From the NCBI GenBank assembly GCA_965230225.1, contig CBDDKM010000010.1:1054001-1118000 (forward strand): a DNA stretch of 64,000 bases, read 5' to 3'. The notes beneath the pieces were generated by a model, which made no database searches, was not told the origin of the DNA, and saw only the letters and a program-made list of their open reading frames with translations. Made by a program: the position numbers and the translations under genes. This document shows, piece after piece, positions 8,461 through 16,979 of the stretch; within the stretch, counting starts at the first letter, position 1, and every line of letters begins with the position of its first letter. The stretch is from CALSMU01 sp965230225 (lineage in GTDB: Bacteria > Bacteroidota > Bacteroidia > Flavobacteriales_D > Parvicellaceae).

Positions 8461-11409
8461 TCAATACTTTATAAATTTTGTTATCTCTTTTACCTTCCCA
8501 GACTTAATCAACACTAAGTATGTTCCAGCTTTAAATTCGTTCGTTATAACAGGTACAATATGCTTCCCCCTATTCAGGAAATCATAATTCAACGATTTCA
8601 CTCTTTTCCCCTGTAGATCAAATATCTCAATTGAAACTTCTCCTTGATTAGCTAATTCGAATTCAATGTTCCCTAAATCGTGAAGTGGGTTTGGATAAAC
8701 ATTTACCCCCGAAATTTCTTCCTTAATGATTGAAACAGCAGGCTCATCTCCTATACTTAACACATCATTCGACTTCCAGATACCTCGACCATGAGTTCCT
8801 AAATAGATAGCATAAGGATTAAAAACACCATCATTCCAATCTCTCCATTGTTGGCGAATATCAAAAACTGGTACCAATCCAATTTCTTCATTGTGCGACA
8901 CCCATGCCCCTTCATTTGTAGAAGAATAAACCCCGTACTCAGTCCCAATCATAATAATTGTATCACTGTCATTGTTCTGAATAAACTCACCAGCAAAAAT
9001 TGGCCCTCCGGGAAGCCCAGTAAGTGGATCAAATGTTGGGTTAGCAGATGTTGCATTTTCCGATAAGAATACTTCTCCATTTTGCCCTCCCATCGTAACC
9101 AATACTAGATCTGCATTATCCGGGTCAACCGCAATATTGGTAATCACATTAGATTTATTATTTAATTCACTAGCATCTATTGTTATCAACTCAGCCATAT
9201 AATCAGGATTACCAGCAGAGTCAATCACACAAGAAGCAGCATTATAGCAACTATCTAACCCACCTAAACGTTGTAGAACTCCATTCTGATTACCTATCCA
9301 TAACCAATTACCCCCTTCATCTCTTCTGGAAAACCCAAAAGATTGCACTTGTTTCATGTTCGATACATTCCACCATTCCACAGTATTCCCAAACCTCAAC
9401 ATATCTCTGGTCAAATACACTCCATCCTCTCCTTCCACAACAAAAATAGATTGTTTGGTATCTGGAAGCATAATGGTATTTCTTGGTATTCCATTGGTAA
9501 GTAAAGTATCTCCAACAAATAAAGTATCAAAGTTAGGCAGCACTGTATCCGAAGTAATGAACGTAGTATCATAATCCACTATCAAGTCTTCGGTCAAGGT
9601 CCAGTTTAACTCTAAATTGAAAGACTCGCTGTAATAAGTTACCTCATCTCCAATATACATCGAAGAATCCGGAATAAATTCGATAGAATCCTGAGTGTTC
9701 TGATCATTAGGATCTTCAAATAATCTTAACGCAGTGTAAAAATTACCACAAGACTGACCTACCGTACCAGAAGGACAGGGAGGGCTTACATTTTGCCATC
9801 CATTTCCTTTATCATCCGAGCGACTAATATCAGCATAATACAATGACCCGATCATTGCATTTGGATTCATGTATGAAATTTCACACTCAAATCCGTCTCC
9901 TCCAAGCACCTCTTTAAACTCCAACCAGGATGCTCCTGAATGATCATTGTATTGAGTTCCATTATCTTGTGTTCCTCCCATCACTGCTCCGTCAGGTCCA
10001 TAGCTCATGGCAAAAAATTGTGTTACGTTGTAGCCTTTATTAGAAACAGAGAAAAACTGTGTTTGGTTATCTGACGAAATACTTATTCCTCCATCAGATC
10101 CAATGTATAATTGACCAGCAGAATTCCATGTAAAACGGTGAATATCTGCATGCACATATTGTGGGTGAGCATGAGGATAAGCCCAAAATGATAATTGAGA
10201 CCATTGCCCATCACCATCAGAAGCATCAGTACCTGGAGTCTTGGACCAGCGATATGAATCTATACCTCCAAAAATACAATCGTTTGGATACCCGGGAACA
10301 CCATCAATTACCATATCATAGCCACATTGTCCACTAGCAGATATACAAGGTTGCCATCCTGCTGTTGAAGAAGGAGCTATTTCATACCAATCCACCCCAT
10401 TATTCTCGGAGTAAAATACTCCTCGCATAGTACCGGATGATGTAGCCTGAGCTACCCACATGGACCAATTACCGCCATTATTCTTTTCATAAGAAATAGC
10501 ACACTCCATTCTTGCACCACCATTTGGAATATTCGTTGGTGCCGTTCCCGTAACTTGAGTAAAAGTACTTCCTGCATCTCCAGAAACAAACACTTTAGAA
10601 AAGGTAGAAACCAAAACATGGTTTCCATCCGAAGAAACTTTGACATCTCCTGTTGTTCCGGTAACACCAGAACCTAAAGTAAGGTCCTCAGCCTTATTCA
10701 CAAATCTCTTTAACCCACCTGTTCCAGTAGTATATATTACATCCGTTTTAGACAAGTCAGCCACCACTTTATTCACATCATCTCCAGATGTTCCAGTTAA
10801 CAAATTCCACGTTACACCATCATCCTCACTATACCAAACACCTTCTCCTTCCTGAACACCTGAACCTTCTCCATTCATTCCTCCTTCGTAAGAGCTCCCA
10901 CCAGTTCCGACATACAGTGTTCCGTTATTAGTCATTGCAATGGATGAAATAGAAACTGTTCCTATTCCCGAAATAGCTTCATCCCAGGATTCTATTTTAG
11001 ACCACCAATTTCCTCCGTCTGTACTTTTGAACAAACCTCCATCAACACCTCCGGCATAAACAACATTATCATTGTTTACATCAACAATAATACCTCTTGT
11101 TCTTCCTCCAACATTATCCGGTCCTTCTTCTGCAAAAGAAAAGCCCCCAGCTTTGTTTTGATTAATCGCAAGAGCATTTTGATAGGCATTCTGATAAAAC
11201 CCAGCATCTATTTCGCCAGTTTGCGGATCTGCATATAATAAGTGATAGTAACTTGCAGCGTCATTCCATGCTGCATTTTTTTCGTTTTCTTTTGATAATT
11301 TCTCGGCAGTATACGTTCTATCAGGTGTGTTGGTAAAATTATTCATAATTACCCCACCTGTTACTGCACAAAAAGCCATAGAACCCAATAAAAGTATTGA
11401 TCTTTTCAT
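8461..11409 (-). CDS. Secreted BNR/sortilin-like beta-propeller protein with T9SS sorting domain (copy 2)
   Basis: This 982-residue protein is collinear over its full length with the product of 5192-8134: same signal peptide type (MKRSILLLGSMAFCAVTGG), same GPDNVGGRTRGI entry, same Asp-box repeats and same type A T9SS tail (NVYPNPLHDLG ... KAGTYLVLIKSG ... KFIKY). One inner block (from DSIEFI to NFDTL) is almost identical in protein between copies while synonymous positions differ, which indicates purifying selection rather than recent copying. The most divergent stretch is just before the final propeller segment. It lies downstream of lipA but behind a strong terminator (11499-11535), so it is probably transcribed separately. 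Function of the propeller unknown. Confidence 0.88.
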   Translation of the reverse strand: MKRSILLLGSMAFCAVTGGVIMNNFTNTPDRTYTAEKLSKENEKNAAWNDAASYYHLLYADPQTGEIDAGFYQNAYQNALAINQNKAGGFSFAEEGPDNVGGRTRGIIVDVNNDNVVYAGGVDGGLFKSTDGGNWWSKIESWDEAISGIGTVSISSIAMTNNGTLYVGTGGSSYEGGMNGEGSGVQEGEGVWYSEDDGVTWNLLTGTSGDDVNKVVADLSKTDVIYTTGTGGLKRFVNKAEDLTLGSGVTGTTGDVKVSSDGNHVLVSTFSKVFVSGDAGSTFTQVTGTAPTNIPNGGARMECAISYEKNNGGNWSMWVAQATSSGTMRGVFYSENNGVDWYEIAPSSTAGWQPCISASGQCGYDMVIDGVPGYPNDCIFGGIDSYRWSKTPGTDASDGDGQWSQLSFWAYPHAHPQYVHADIHRFTWNSAGQLYIGSDGGISISSDNQTQFFSVSNKGYNVTQFFAMSYGPDGAVMGGTQDNGTQYNDHSGASWLEFKEVLGGDGFECEISYMNPNAMIGSLYYADISRSDDKGNGWQNVSPPCPSGTVGQSCGNFYTALRLFEDPNDQNTQDSIEFIPDSSMYIGDEVTYYSESFNLELNWTLTEDLIVDYDTTFITSDTVLPNFDTLFVGDTLLTNGIPRNTIMLPDTKQSIFVVEGEDGVYLTRDMLRFGNTVEWWNVSNMKQVQSFGFSRRDEGGNWLWIGNQNGVLQRLGGLDSCYNAASCVIDSAGNPDYMAELITIDASELNNKSNVITNIAVDPDNADLVLVTMGGQNGEVFLSENATSANPTFDPLTGLPGGPIFAGEFIQNNDSDTIIMIGTEYGVYSSTNEGAWVSHNEEIGLVPVFDIRQQWRDWNDGVFNPYAIYLGTHGRGIWKSNDVLSIGDEPAVSIIKEEISGVNVYPNPLHDLGNIEFELANQGEVSIEIFDLQGKRVKSLNYDFLNRGKHIVPVITNEFKAGTYLVLIKSGKVKEITKFIKY

Positions 11410-11421
11410 AGATAGATTGTG

Positions 11422-11448
11422 TTATGCATAGAACATGGGTTGCCGAAT
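11422..11448 (-). promoter_or_regulatory. Conserved leader element, copy 2
   Basis: This is the counterpart of 8147-8173 (24 of 27 identical), 12 bp upstream of the second BNR start. Conservation of this block while the rest of the intergenic DNA has diverged suggests a retained regulatory or RNA role. Confidence 0.5.
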
Positions 11449-11498
11449 TATTAAGCAATGCTTAATTCCCATATAACTCAAATCTAATCAATGCATAA

Positions 11499-11535
11499 CA
11501 AAAAGACCCTTGCCAATTAGGCAAAGGTCTTTTTC
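11499..11535 (-). terminator. Intrinsic terminator after lipA
   Basis: A long hairpin pairs AAAGACC(C)TTGCC with GGCAA(A)GGTCTTT around the loop AATTA. It has A-rich and T-rich flanks on both sides and can work in either direction. It lies about 24 bp beyond the lipA stop. Confidence 0.88.
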
Positions 11536-11558
11536 AATTTTTAATCGGTAATATTCTA

Positions 11559-12431
11559 TTAAAACAAATGCTTTTCAGCATGGTAGGAAGATCGAACCAA
11601 TGGCCCACTCTCTACGTACCTGAATCCCATCTTTAATCCAATTTCTTTATATTCTTCAAACTTTTCCGGTGTAATAAACTCTGCAACTGGAAGGTGCTTA
11701 GGAGTGGGTTGCAAGTACTGACCAAGAGTTAGAATATCCACTCCGTTATCTCTTAGGTCTTGCATGGTTTCCAATACTTCTTCTTCTGTTTCACCAAGCC
11801 CTAACATAATTCCGGACTTTACACGCATCCCCCCTTCTTTCAACCTCCTTAAAGCCTCAAGACTTCTGTCGTACTTTGCCTGAATTCTAACTTGTCGCGT
11901 AAGTCTTCTTACGGTTTCCAGGTTATGAGATACGATTTCGGGCGCAACATCTATAATTCGCTGTAGGTTTTCCCATTTCCCTTGAAAATCTGGAATAAGA
12001 GTTTCCATGGTTGTTCCCGGAGAATGTCTTCGAACAGCCTTAACTGTAGCTACCCAAATTTCTGATCCTCCATCTTTTAAATCGTCTCTATCTACTGAAG
12101 TTAATACAGCATGCTTAACCTTCATCAACTTAACCGACTGAGCAACTCTTCCTGGCTCTAATGGGTCTACCGCATCTGGTCTACCAGTTGCTACCGCACA
12201 AAAGCCACAAGACCTTGTACAAATATTCCCAAGAATCATAAATGTAGCAGTCCCTTCTCCCCAACATTCTCCCATGTTAGGACAATTACCACTCTCACAT
12301 ATCGTATGAAGCTTGTGTTCTGAAACGACATTTCTTACCTTACGGTATTCCTCACCAGTAGGCAACTTTACGCGTAACCATTTTGGTTTTTTAGTCTTTA
12401 TTGGGGATGATTTAGTGATTTCTGTACTCAT
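11559..12431 (-). CDS. lipA: Lipoyl synthase
   Basis: This 290-residue radical SAM enzyme inserts two sulfurs into protein-bound octanoyl groups to make lipoate for 2-oxoacid dehydrogenases and the glycine cleavage system. Both iron-sulfur sites are visible: the auxiliary cluster motif CESGNCPNMGEC and the SAM cluster CTRSCGFC. The C-terminal GPLVRSSYHAEK contains the arginine-serine segment conserved in LipA, where serine is a ligand of the auxiliary cluster. Length is normal for the family. It starts 8 bp after the end of the envelope gene at 12440-13198, so the two may be co-transcribed, and it ends before a strong terminator. Confidence 0.97.
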   Translation of the reverse strand: MSTEITKSSPIKTKKPKWLRVKLPTGEEYRKVRNVVSEHKLHTICESGNCPNMGECWGEGTATFMILGNICTRSCGFCAVATGRPDAVDPLEPGRVAQSVKLMKVKHAVLTSVDRDDLKDGGSEIWVATVKAVRRHSPGTTMETLIPDFQGKWENLQRIIDVAPEIVSHNLETVRRLTRQVRIQAKYDRSLEALRRLKEGGMRVKSGIMLGLGETEEEVLETMQDLRDNGVDILTLGQYLQPTPKHLPVAEFITPEKFEEYKEIGLKMGFRYVESGPLVRSSYHAEKHLF

Positions 12432-12439
12432 TTGGTTTA

Positions 12440-13198
12440 CTAAATGTATTTTTTACCAAAAAGCAAATTTACATAAAGTGTACCATATAAGAAATGATTT
12501 TGAGTAGAAGTCATAATTGGAATTCTCCATGGATAGCCATCCAACGTTCCACCAACTTCTATGGAGCGAATACCTTCATGCTCGGTAGAATATTCAAAAT
12601 TCAACCCCATTTTCAAAAAAGCTCCAGGATGAAATTTCAACTCTGACAAGCCTCTTGACGCCGGCCCTCTACCATAGATATTAGAAAGATTATGTTCCTC
12701 CGGATCGTATTTTTCTACAAATGGACCAACCACTTGTCCATTACTAACTTTAAGAATTTCAAGATACTCAGGCTTGGTCATTCCAATAGATGGGCCAGCT
12801 GACCAGTTAAAACTTAACTGAACTCCTTGTTCTCGTATTTTCTCAAACAATATTTTCTTTTTCCCAATTCCCGGGCGCAATACGTAAAATGAGTTTAACT
12901 TACCAAATACAAACCCCTTTGCATTTTCATCCACAGACCCAAACCTTTTAAACTCTTTGGGGTGTTTCATGCTTACCAGATCAAGGGTATAAAGCCTTTT
13001 GACATTAGCAGTAGTGAATTTCGAATAATACAAACTACCTCCCCATCCTTGAGTATGAATGCTCGCTCCGGCGTAAAATTCTTTTCTAAAACCAGCGTAA
13101 TTCTGTTGTTTGGCAGGCAATTGCCCCCAGGCGTCAACTGACAACATCATCACAAGGATAACTGTTACAAATGGATATTTAAGAATTTTTGATAACAT
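12440..13198 (-). CDS. Predicted exported envelope protein, unknown function
   Basis: From ATG 13198 the product is 252 residues with a clear signal peptide (MLSKILKYPFVTVILVMM ... AWGQ). A longer frame begins at 13276, but its extra N-terminus would hide the signal, so I chose 13198. The mature part is rich in alternating strands (FYAGASIHTQGWGGSLYYS, LSFNWSAGPSIGM, GAFLKMGLNFEYS) and ends TLYVNLLFGKKYI, as in a small outer-membrane beta-barrel. I do not recognise a named family. It is immediately upstream of lipA, which may only reflect shared transcription. Confidence 0.7.
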   Translation of the reverse strand: MLSKILKYPFVTVILVMMLSVDAWGQLPAKQQNYAGFRKEFYAGASIHTQGWGGSLYYSKFTTANVKRLYTLDLVSMKHPKEFKRFGSVDENAKGFVFGKLNSFYVLRPGIGKKKILFEKIREQGVQLSFNWSAGPSIGMTKPEYLEILKVSNGQVVGPFVEKYDPEEHNLSNIYGRGPASRGLSELKFHPGAFLKMGLNFEYSTEHEGIRSIEVGGTLDGYPWRIPIMTSTQNHFLYGTLYVNLLFGKKYI

Positions 13199-13311
13199 CT
13201 CTAACCTACCAAAGGTACTAAATAAACGATAGTAAGTCAAATAAATTATCTTGCTGGAAACAAAAAAGCTCAACACAAGGTTGAGCTTTAAATTAAAATA
13301 TTTTGATATGG

Positions 13312-13491
13312 CTACAATATCTCAGATTCACCAGTCTCTTCAACATCTTGAGCCAAATCCTCAAGATTACCTTTCTCCTCTACTTCCTGCCCATAAGCTG
13401 GACATCTTTCATGACTTGATCTGAATAAAAAACATGATGGAAGGGTTAAAGAAACCACAAACACCACCACAAATAACCTAGCTAATTTCAT
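13312..13491 (-). CDS. 59-residue lipoprotein with C-x-A-Y-G motif (copy 1)
   Basis: A small frame from ATG 13491 to TAG 13312 encodes 59 residues: a basic start (MKLAR), a hydrophobic run, and a lipobox ending LPSC with the lipidated cysteine at residue 20. The motif RCPAYGQEV follows ten residues later, then an acidic tail. The neighbouring gene 13561-13740 encodes another 59-residue lipoprotein with the same plan (lipobox Cys20 or 21, then HCQAYG). The shared length, lipobox and CxAYG support both as real genes. Function unknown; they presumably sit in the inner leaflet of an envelope membrane. Confidence 0.65.
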   Translation of the reverse strand: MKLARLFVVVFVVSLTLPSCFLFRSSHERCPAYGQEVEEKGNLEDLAQDVEETGESEIL

Positions 13492-13560
13492 TTTCTATAA
13501 ATTTATATAAAAGACCTCTTTTTACGTATCTTATCATATAAAGTTACAAAAGATCAGAAA

Positions 13561-13740
13561 TTAAATTCTCTCCTCAGTCTCTTTCGAAACAGAAACGTGA
13601 ATCTCATCCTGATTCTGTTCTAATTTTTCAATGCTTACAGCTTTATTTCCGTATGCCTGACAATGACCTCCTCTAGCACAAGAGGTAAACAGTCCGGCAG
13701 TTGCAATGATCCCTACAAATAGAATTTTTGAAAACTTCAT
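13561..13740 (-). CDS. 59-residue lipoprotein with C-x-A-Y-G motif (copy 2)
   Basis: The frame from ATG 13740 to TAA 13561 encodes 59 residues: MKFSKILFVG, a hydrophobic stretch and a lipobox LFTSC (Cys21), then GGHCQAYGNKAV and a polar tail. It parallels the adjacent protein at 13312-13491, 69 bp downstream, and is probably its paralogue and operon partner. Divergent ung begins about 110 bp away on the other strand. Nothing in the sequence reveals its role. Confidence 0.65.
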   Translation of the reverse strand: MKFSKILFVGIIATAGLFTSCARGGHCQAYGNKAVSIEKLEQNQDEIHVSVSKETEERI

Positions 13741-13851
13741 TGATACTTCCTCCTTAAAATTTAATTGATTAAAATAATTTTCTTACTTGAACGTTCCAAA
13801 AATAAAAATATTACTCACATTTACAAGATTTTACTTTTTAAAGTTATCAAC

Positions 13852-14535
13852 ATGAATGATATAAAACCTCAGATCGAGGATGGATGGAAACGAGTAATGA
13901 GTGAAGAATTTCAAAAGGATTACTTCAAGAATATTAAATCGACCTTACTGGAAGAAAAAAGAAAATTCACCATTTATCCACCAGGACCAAACATTTTTTC
14001 TGCTTTTAATCACACTCCATTCGACGACCTAAAAGTAGTGATCATTGGTCAGGACCCATATCATGGTCCCAATCAAGCGAATGGCCTCTGTTTTTCAGTA
14101 AGTGAAGGCATAAAGCACCCTCCATCTCTTGAGAATATCTTCAAAGAAATCACTTCAGATTTGGATCTCCCTTACCCTCAAAGCGGTAATTTAGAACCAT
14201 GGGCCAAACAAGGAGTATTGTTACTCAATGCCTCTTTAACGGTAAGAAAAGGGCAGGCAAACTCCCATCAGGGAATTGGATGGCAGAAGTTTACCGATGC
14301 GGTTATCCAAAATATTTCCGAACACAAGGAAAATGTAATATTTCTTCTTTGGGGAGGATTTGCTAAGAAAAAAGGAGCAAAAATTGACAAATCCAAACAC
14401 AAAGTACTTACCTCCGGCCACCCTTCTCCTTTAAGTGCTAATAAAGGGTACTGGTTTGGGAATAAACACTTTAGTAAAACTAATGCTCTATTGACCGAAA
14501 TGGGAAAAGCTCCAATTGACTGGAAAATTGTCTAA
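13852..14535 (+). CDS. ung: Uracil-DNA glycosylase, family 1
   Basis: The 227-residue enzyme removes uracil from DNA in base-excision repair. It carries the water-activating loop GQDPYHGPNQANGLCFSV (catalytic Asp) and the DNA-intercalation loop GHPSPLS. The start is ATG 13852 (MNDIKPQIEDGW), which gives the normal family length; the frame stays open upstream to 13765, but that stretch is AT-rich intergenic DNA and not protein-like. The Omp85-like gene begins 7 bp after its stop, suggesting co-transcription. Confidence 0.96.
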   Translation: MNDIKPQIEDGWKRVMSEEFQKDYFKNIKSTLLEEKRKFTIYPPGPNIFSAFNHTPFDDLKVVIIGQDPYHGPNQANGLCFSVSEGIKHPPSLENIFKEITSDLDLPYPQSGNLEPWAKQGVLLLNASLTVRKGQANSHQGIGWQKFTDAVIQNISEHKENVIFLLWGGFAKKKGAKIDKSKHKVLTSGHPSPLSANKGYWFGNKHFSKTNALLTEMGKAPIDWKIV

Positions 14536-14542
14536 AAAGTAG

Positions 14543-16261
14543 GTGAACAAATTATGGACATACCTGATTTTATTGATTTGCACACCTGTGTTTTCTCAAC
14601 AATGGGAACATAAAATTGAAGGGCTTCCAGCAGATTATTCTACCCCTAAAAAATTTCAATCAATCAATAAAACCAACCACCTGAAGCAGTTTAATGGCAT
14701 TAGAAATGAACTGATCGAAAATGGATATCTTGCTTGTGGAATCGATAGCATATTGATAGATGACTCATTAAAATTCATTCAGGCATATTTTTACAGTGGC
14801 CCACAACTAAAGTTTGCAAAACTTGAATCGGATAAGGCAGACGAAGAAGTATTAAGTTCGATAGGATTCAGGGATAAATTGTATTCTAACAAACCCTTTA
14901 GGCCAAAACAATTAAACCAGCTTTATAAATCCATTGTTAAGTATCATGAAAACCATGGTCATCCATTTGCATCTGTTGGGCTCGACTCAATTTCAATTAA
15001 CCACTCAGAGTTATTAGCAAAGTTGAGTATCCAGAAAGGGCCACAAATTAAAGTTGACAGTATTTATATCAAAGGGAATTTTAAGAATCACCCTAAGATG
15101 ATTAAAAACATTATCGGTATTGAAACGGGCGATCTCTTTAACCAGGAAGCCATTGATCAAATTGGAATTAGAATTAAAGAATTGGCCTACCTGAAAGAAA
15201 TTAAACCTGTTGAATATGATTTTCAAAATGAAGGGTGTAATGTTTACCTCTATTTAGAAAACCAACCTGCGAGTAATTTTAATGGAGTTATCGGAGTTCA
15301 ACCAACCGATAATGGAGAGTTATCCATAACTGGAGATGTAAAAATCAAACTTCAAAATGCTCTGCACAATGGAGAACTCATTGATTTGAATTGGCGAAAA
15401 CTTCAAAATCAAACTCAAGATCTACAATCTAAATTCAACTACCCTTATTTATTTAACTCGTCGTTCGGGGTGGATTTGGCGTTAAAGATTTACCGAAGAG
15501 ATACTACTTTTAATAACATCAATAGTCAGGTTGGGGTCCAATACTTGTTTAGTGGCAACAACTCCCTAACCGTCTATTATAAAAACCAAACCTCAAATTT
15601 AATCTCAACGGACCAATATGCACACTTAACCGTTCTTCCTGAATTTGCCGATGTACAAGTCAATTCTTATGGGTTAAAATCACATTTTGAAACGCTAAAT
15701 TACCGATACAACCCCACCAGGGGAGTAAACATTACCATCTCAGGAAATATTGGTAACAAAAACATACGTCAAAACATTAATCTCAACCCCATTGCGTATG
15801 AAGGACTCAAGCTAAAAACCATCCAATATAGTTTCGAAAACCAACTGGAATTTTATGTTCCAATAAAACAAAGAAGCACCATTAAACTAGGAGTAAAAAA
15901 TGGTATGACTTTTAATGAAAATATGTTTACGAATGAGCTATTCAGAATTGGAGGAAACAGAATATTAAGAGGTTTTGATGAAGAATCCATTTTTGCATCG
16001 AGCTATGTTGTTAGTACCATAGAATATCGTTTTATACTGGAACAGAACTCTAATCTATTTGTATTCTTCGACGGGGGGTGGTACGAAAGTAAAGTTCAGA
16101 ACCAATTCACCACAGATACACCAATGGGAACCGGAGCAGGAATAAGCTTCCAGACAAAACCAGGAATCTTCAGCTTAAGCTATGCGCTTGGTAGTCAGAT
16201 GGGTAACCCATTTTTGTTTCGTACCGCAAAAATTCATTTTGGATTTGTTAACTATTTTTAA
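14543..16261 (+). CDS. Omp85/BamA-TamA-like outer membrane protein
   Basis: The 572-residue product starts with GTG 14543 and a signal peptide (MNKLWTYLILLICTPVFSQ). The first half contains POTRA-like segments (for example VDSIYIKGNFKNHPKMIKNI and LYLENQPASNFNGVIGVQP). The second half has alternating transmembrane strands, FRIGGNRILRGFDEESI (resembling the conserved RGF motif of Omp85 barrels) and a C-terminal aromatic residue (VNYF). The family inserts or moves proteins and lipids at the outer membrane. It is too short for BamA, so a TamA-like accessory protein is likelier. It follows ung by 7 bp. Confidence 0.8.
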   Translation: MNKLWTYLILLICTPVFSQQWEHKIEGLPADYSTPKKFQSINKTNHLKQFNGIRNELIENGYLACGIDSILIDDSLKFIQAYFYSGPQLKFAKLESDKADEEVLSSIGFRDKLYSNKPFRPKQLNQLYKSIVKYHENHGHPFASVGLDSISINHSELLAKLSIQKGPQIKVDSIYIKGNFKNHPKMIKNIIGIETGDLFNQEAIDQIGIRIKELAYLKEIKPVEYDFQNEGCNVYLYLENQPASNFNGVIGVQPTDNGELSITGDVKIKLQNALHNGELIDLNWRKLQNQTQDLQSKFNYPYLFNSSFGVDLALKIYRRDTTFNNINSQVGVQYLFSGNNSLTVYYKNQTSNLISTDQYAHLTVLPEFADVQVNSYGLKSHFETLNYRYNPTRGVNITISGNIGNKNIRQNINLNPIAYEGLKLKTIQYSFENQLEFYVPIKQRSTIKLGVKNGMTFNENMFTNELFRIGGNRILRGFDEESIFASSYVVSTIEYRFILEQNSNLFVFFDGGWYESKVQNQFTTDTPMGTGAGISFQTKPGIFSLSYALGSQMGNPFLFRTAKIHFGFVNYF

Positions 16262-16296
16262 CCTCATCTTTCAAAATTTTCGACATTTTTAGCATC

Positions 16297-16923
16297 GTGA
16301 AAAACGTATTTTGGATCATATTGTCAGCTATATTTCTATTTACCAGTTCTTTTACCGGAAAAATAAAGGAACCACCTACTGATGATTTTCAGAATTTCCT
16401 GTTCGAATACCTGGCAGTAAAATATCCTAAATATCAATTCGAAAACTTCATTTACGTTGGTATTAAACGGCAAAAACTTCACCTATTCAAAGATGGGAAA
16501 CTGGTGGAATCTTACGATGTCTCTACTTCCAAAAATGGAGCAGGAACACAGGAAGGTAGTGAAATGACACCAGTTGGATTACACCAATTGTACAGAAAAT
16601 ATGGCGAAGATGTTCCTGAGGCAGGTATATTAAGAGGCAAACGATTTACAGGTGCCATTGCCGAAGTTGTACAAGATTCTGTTAGCACCGGAAAAGACGA
16701 CATTACCTCCAGAGTAATTACAATGAAAGGTCTTGAAGAAGGTATTAATCTGGGAGGCAATATAGACTCCTACGACCGAAAAATATACATTCATGGCACG
16801 GCCGAAGAAGGCCTGATTGGCCAACCAGCATCGCATGGCTGTATCAGAATGAGAAACAAAGACATTATCAAAATGTTTGACCAGGTTGACACAGGAATGT
16901 ATCTGGTGATTCTAAACAATTAA
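16297..16923 (+). CDS. L,D-transpeptidase (YkuD domain)
   Basis: This 208-residue exported protein (GTG start 16297, signal KNVFWIILSAIFLFTSS) carries the YkuD catalytic signature: IHGTAEEG followed by SHGCIRM, whose cysteine is the nucleophile. The upstream KRQKLHLFKDGKLVESYDVSTSKNGAG is the usual N-terminal part of the fold. These enzymes make 3-3 crosslinks in peptidoglycan or attach proteins to it, in the periplasm. It lies 35 bp after the Omp85-like gene and 56 bp before rmuC. A different YkuD-type protein is encoded at 31105-31911. Confidence 0.93.
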   Translation: MKNVFWIILSAIFLFTSSFTGKIKEPPTDDFQNFLFEYLAVKYPKYQFENFIYVGIKRQKLHLFKDGKLVESYDVSTSKNGAGTQEGSEMTPVGLHQLYRKYGEDVPEAGILRGKRFTGAIAEVVQDSVSTGKDDITSRVITMKGLEEGINLGGNIDSYDRKIYIHGTAEEGLIGQPASHGCIRMRNKDIIKMFDQVDTGMYLVILNN

Positions 16924-16979
16924 TCCTTTTCAATAACCTTATTCATTCATTTCCGTTACTTCTCCAAAAGGAAGGAAGT

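Noticed and set aside
5291..10855. Multiple plus-strand frames opposite the BNR genes
   Set aside because: They are antisense shadows of long real genes, with serine-, threonine- and tyrosine-rich translations typical of such shadows.
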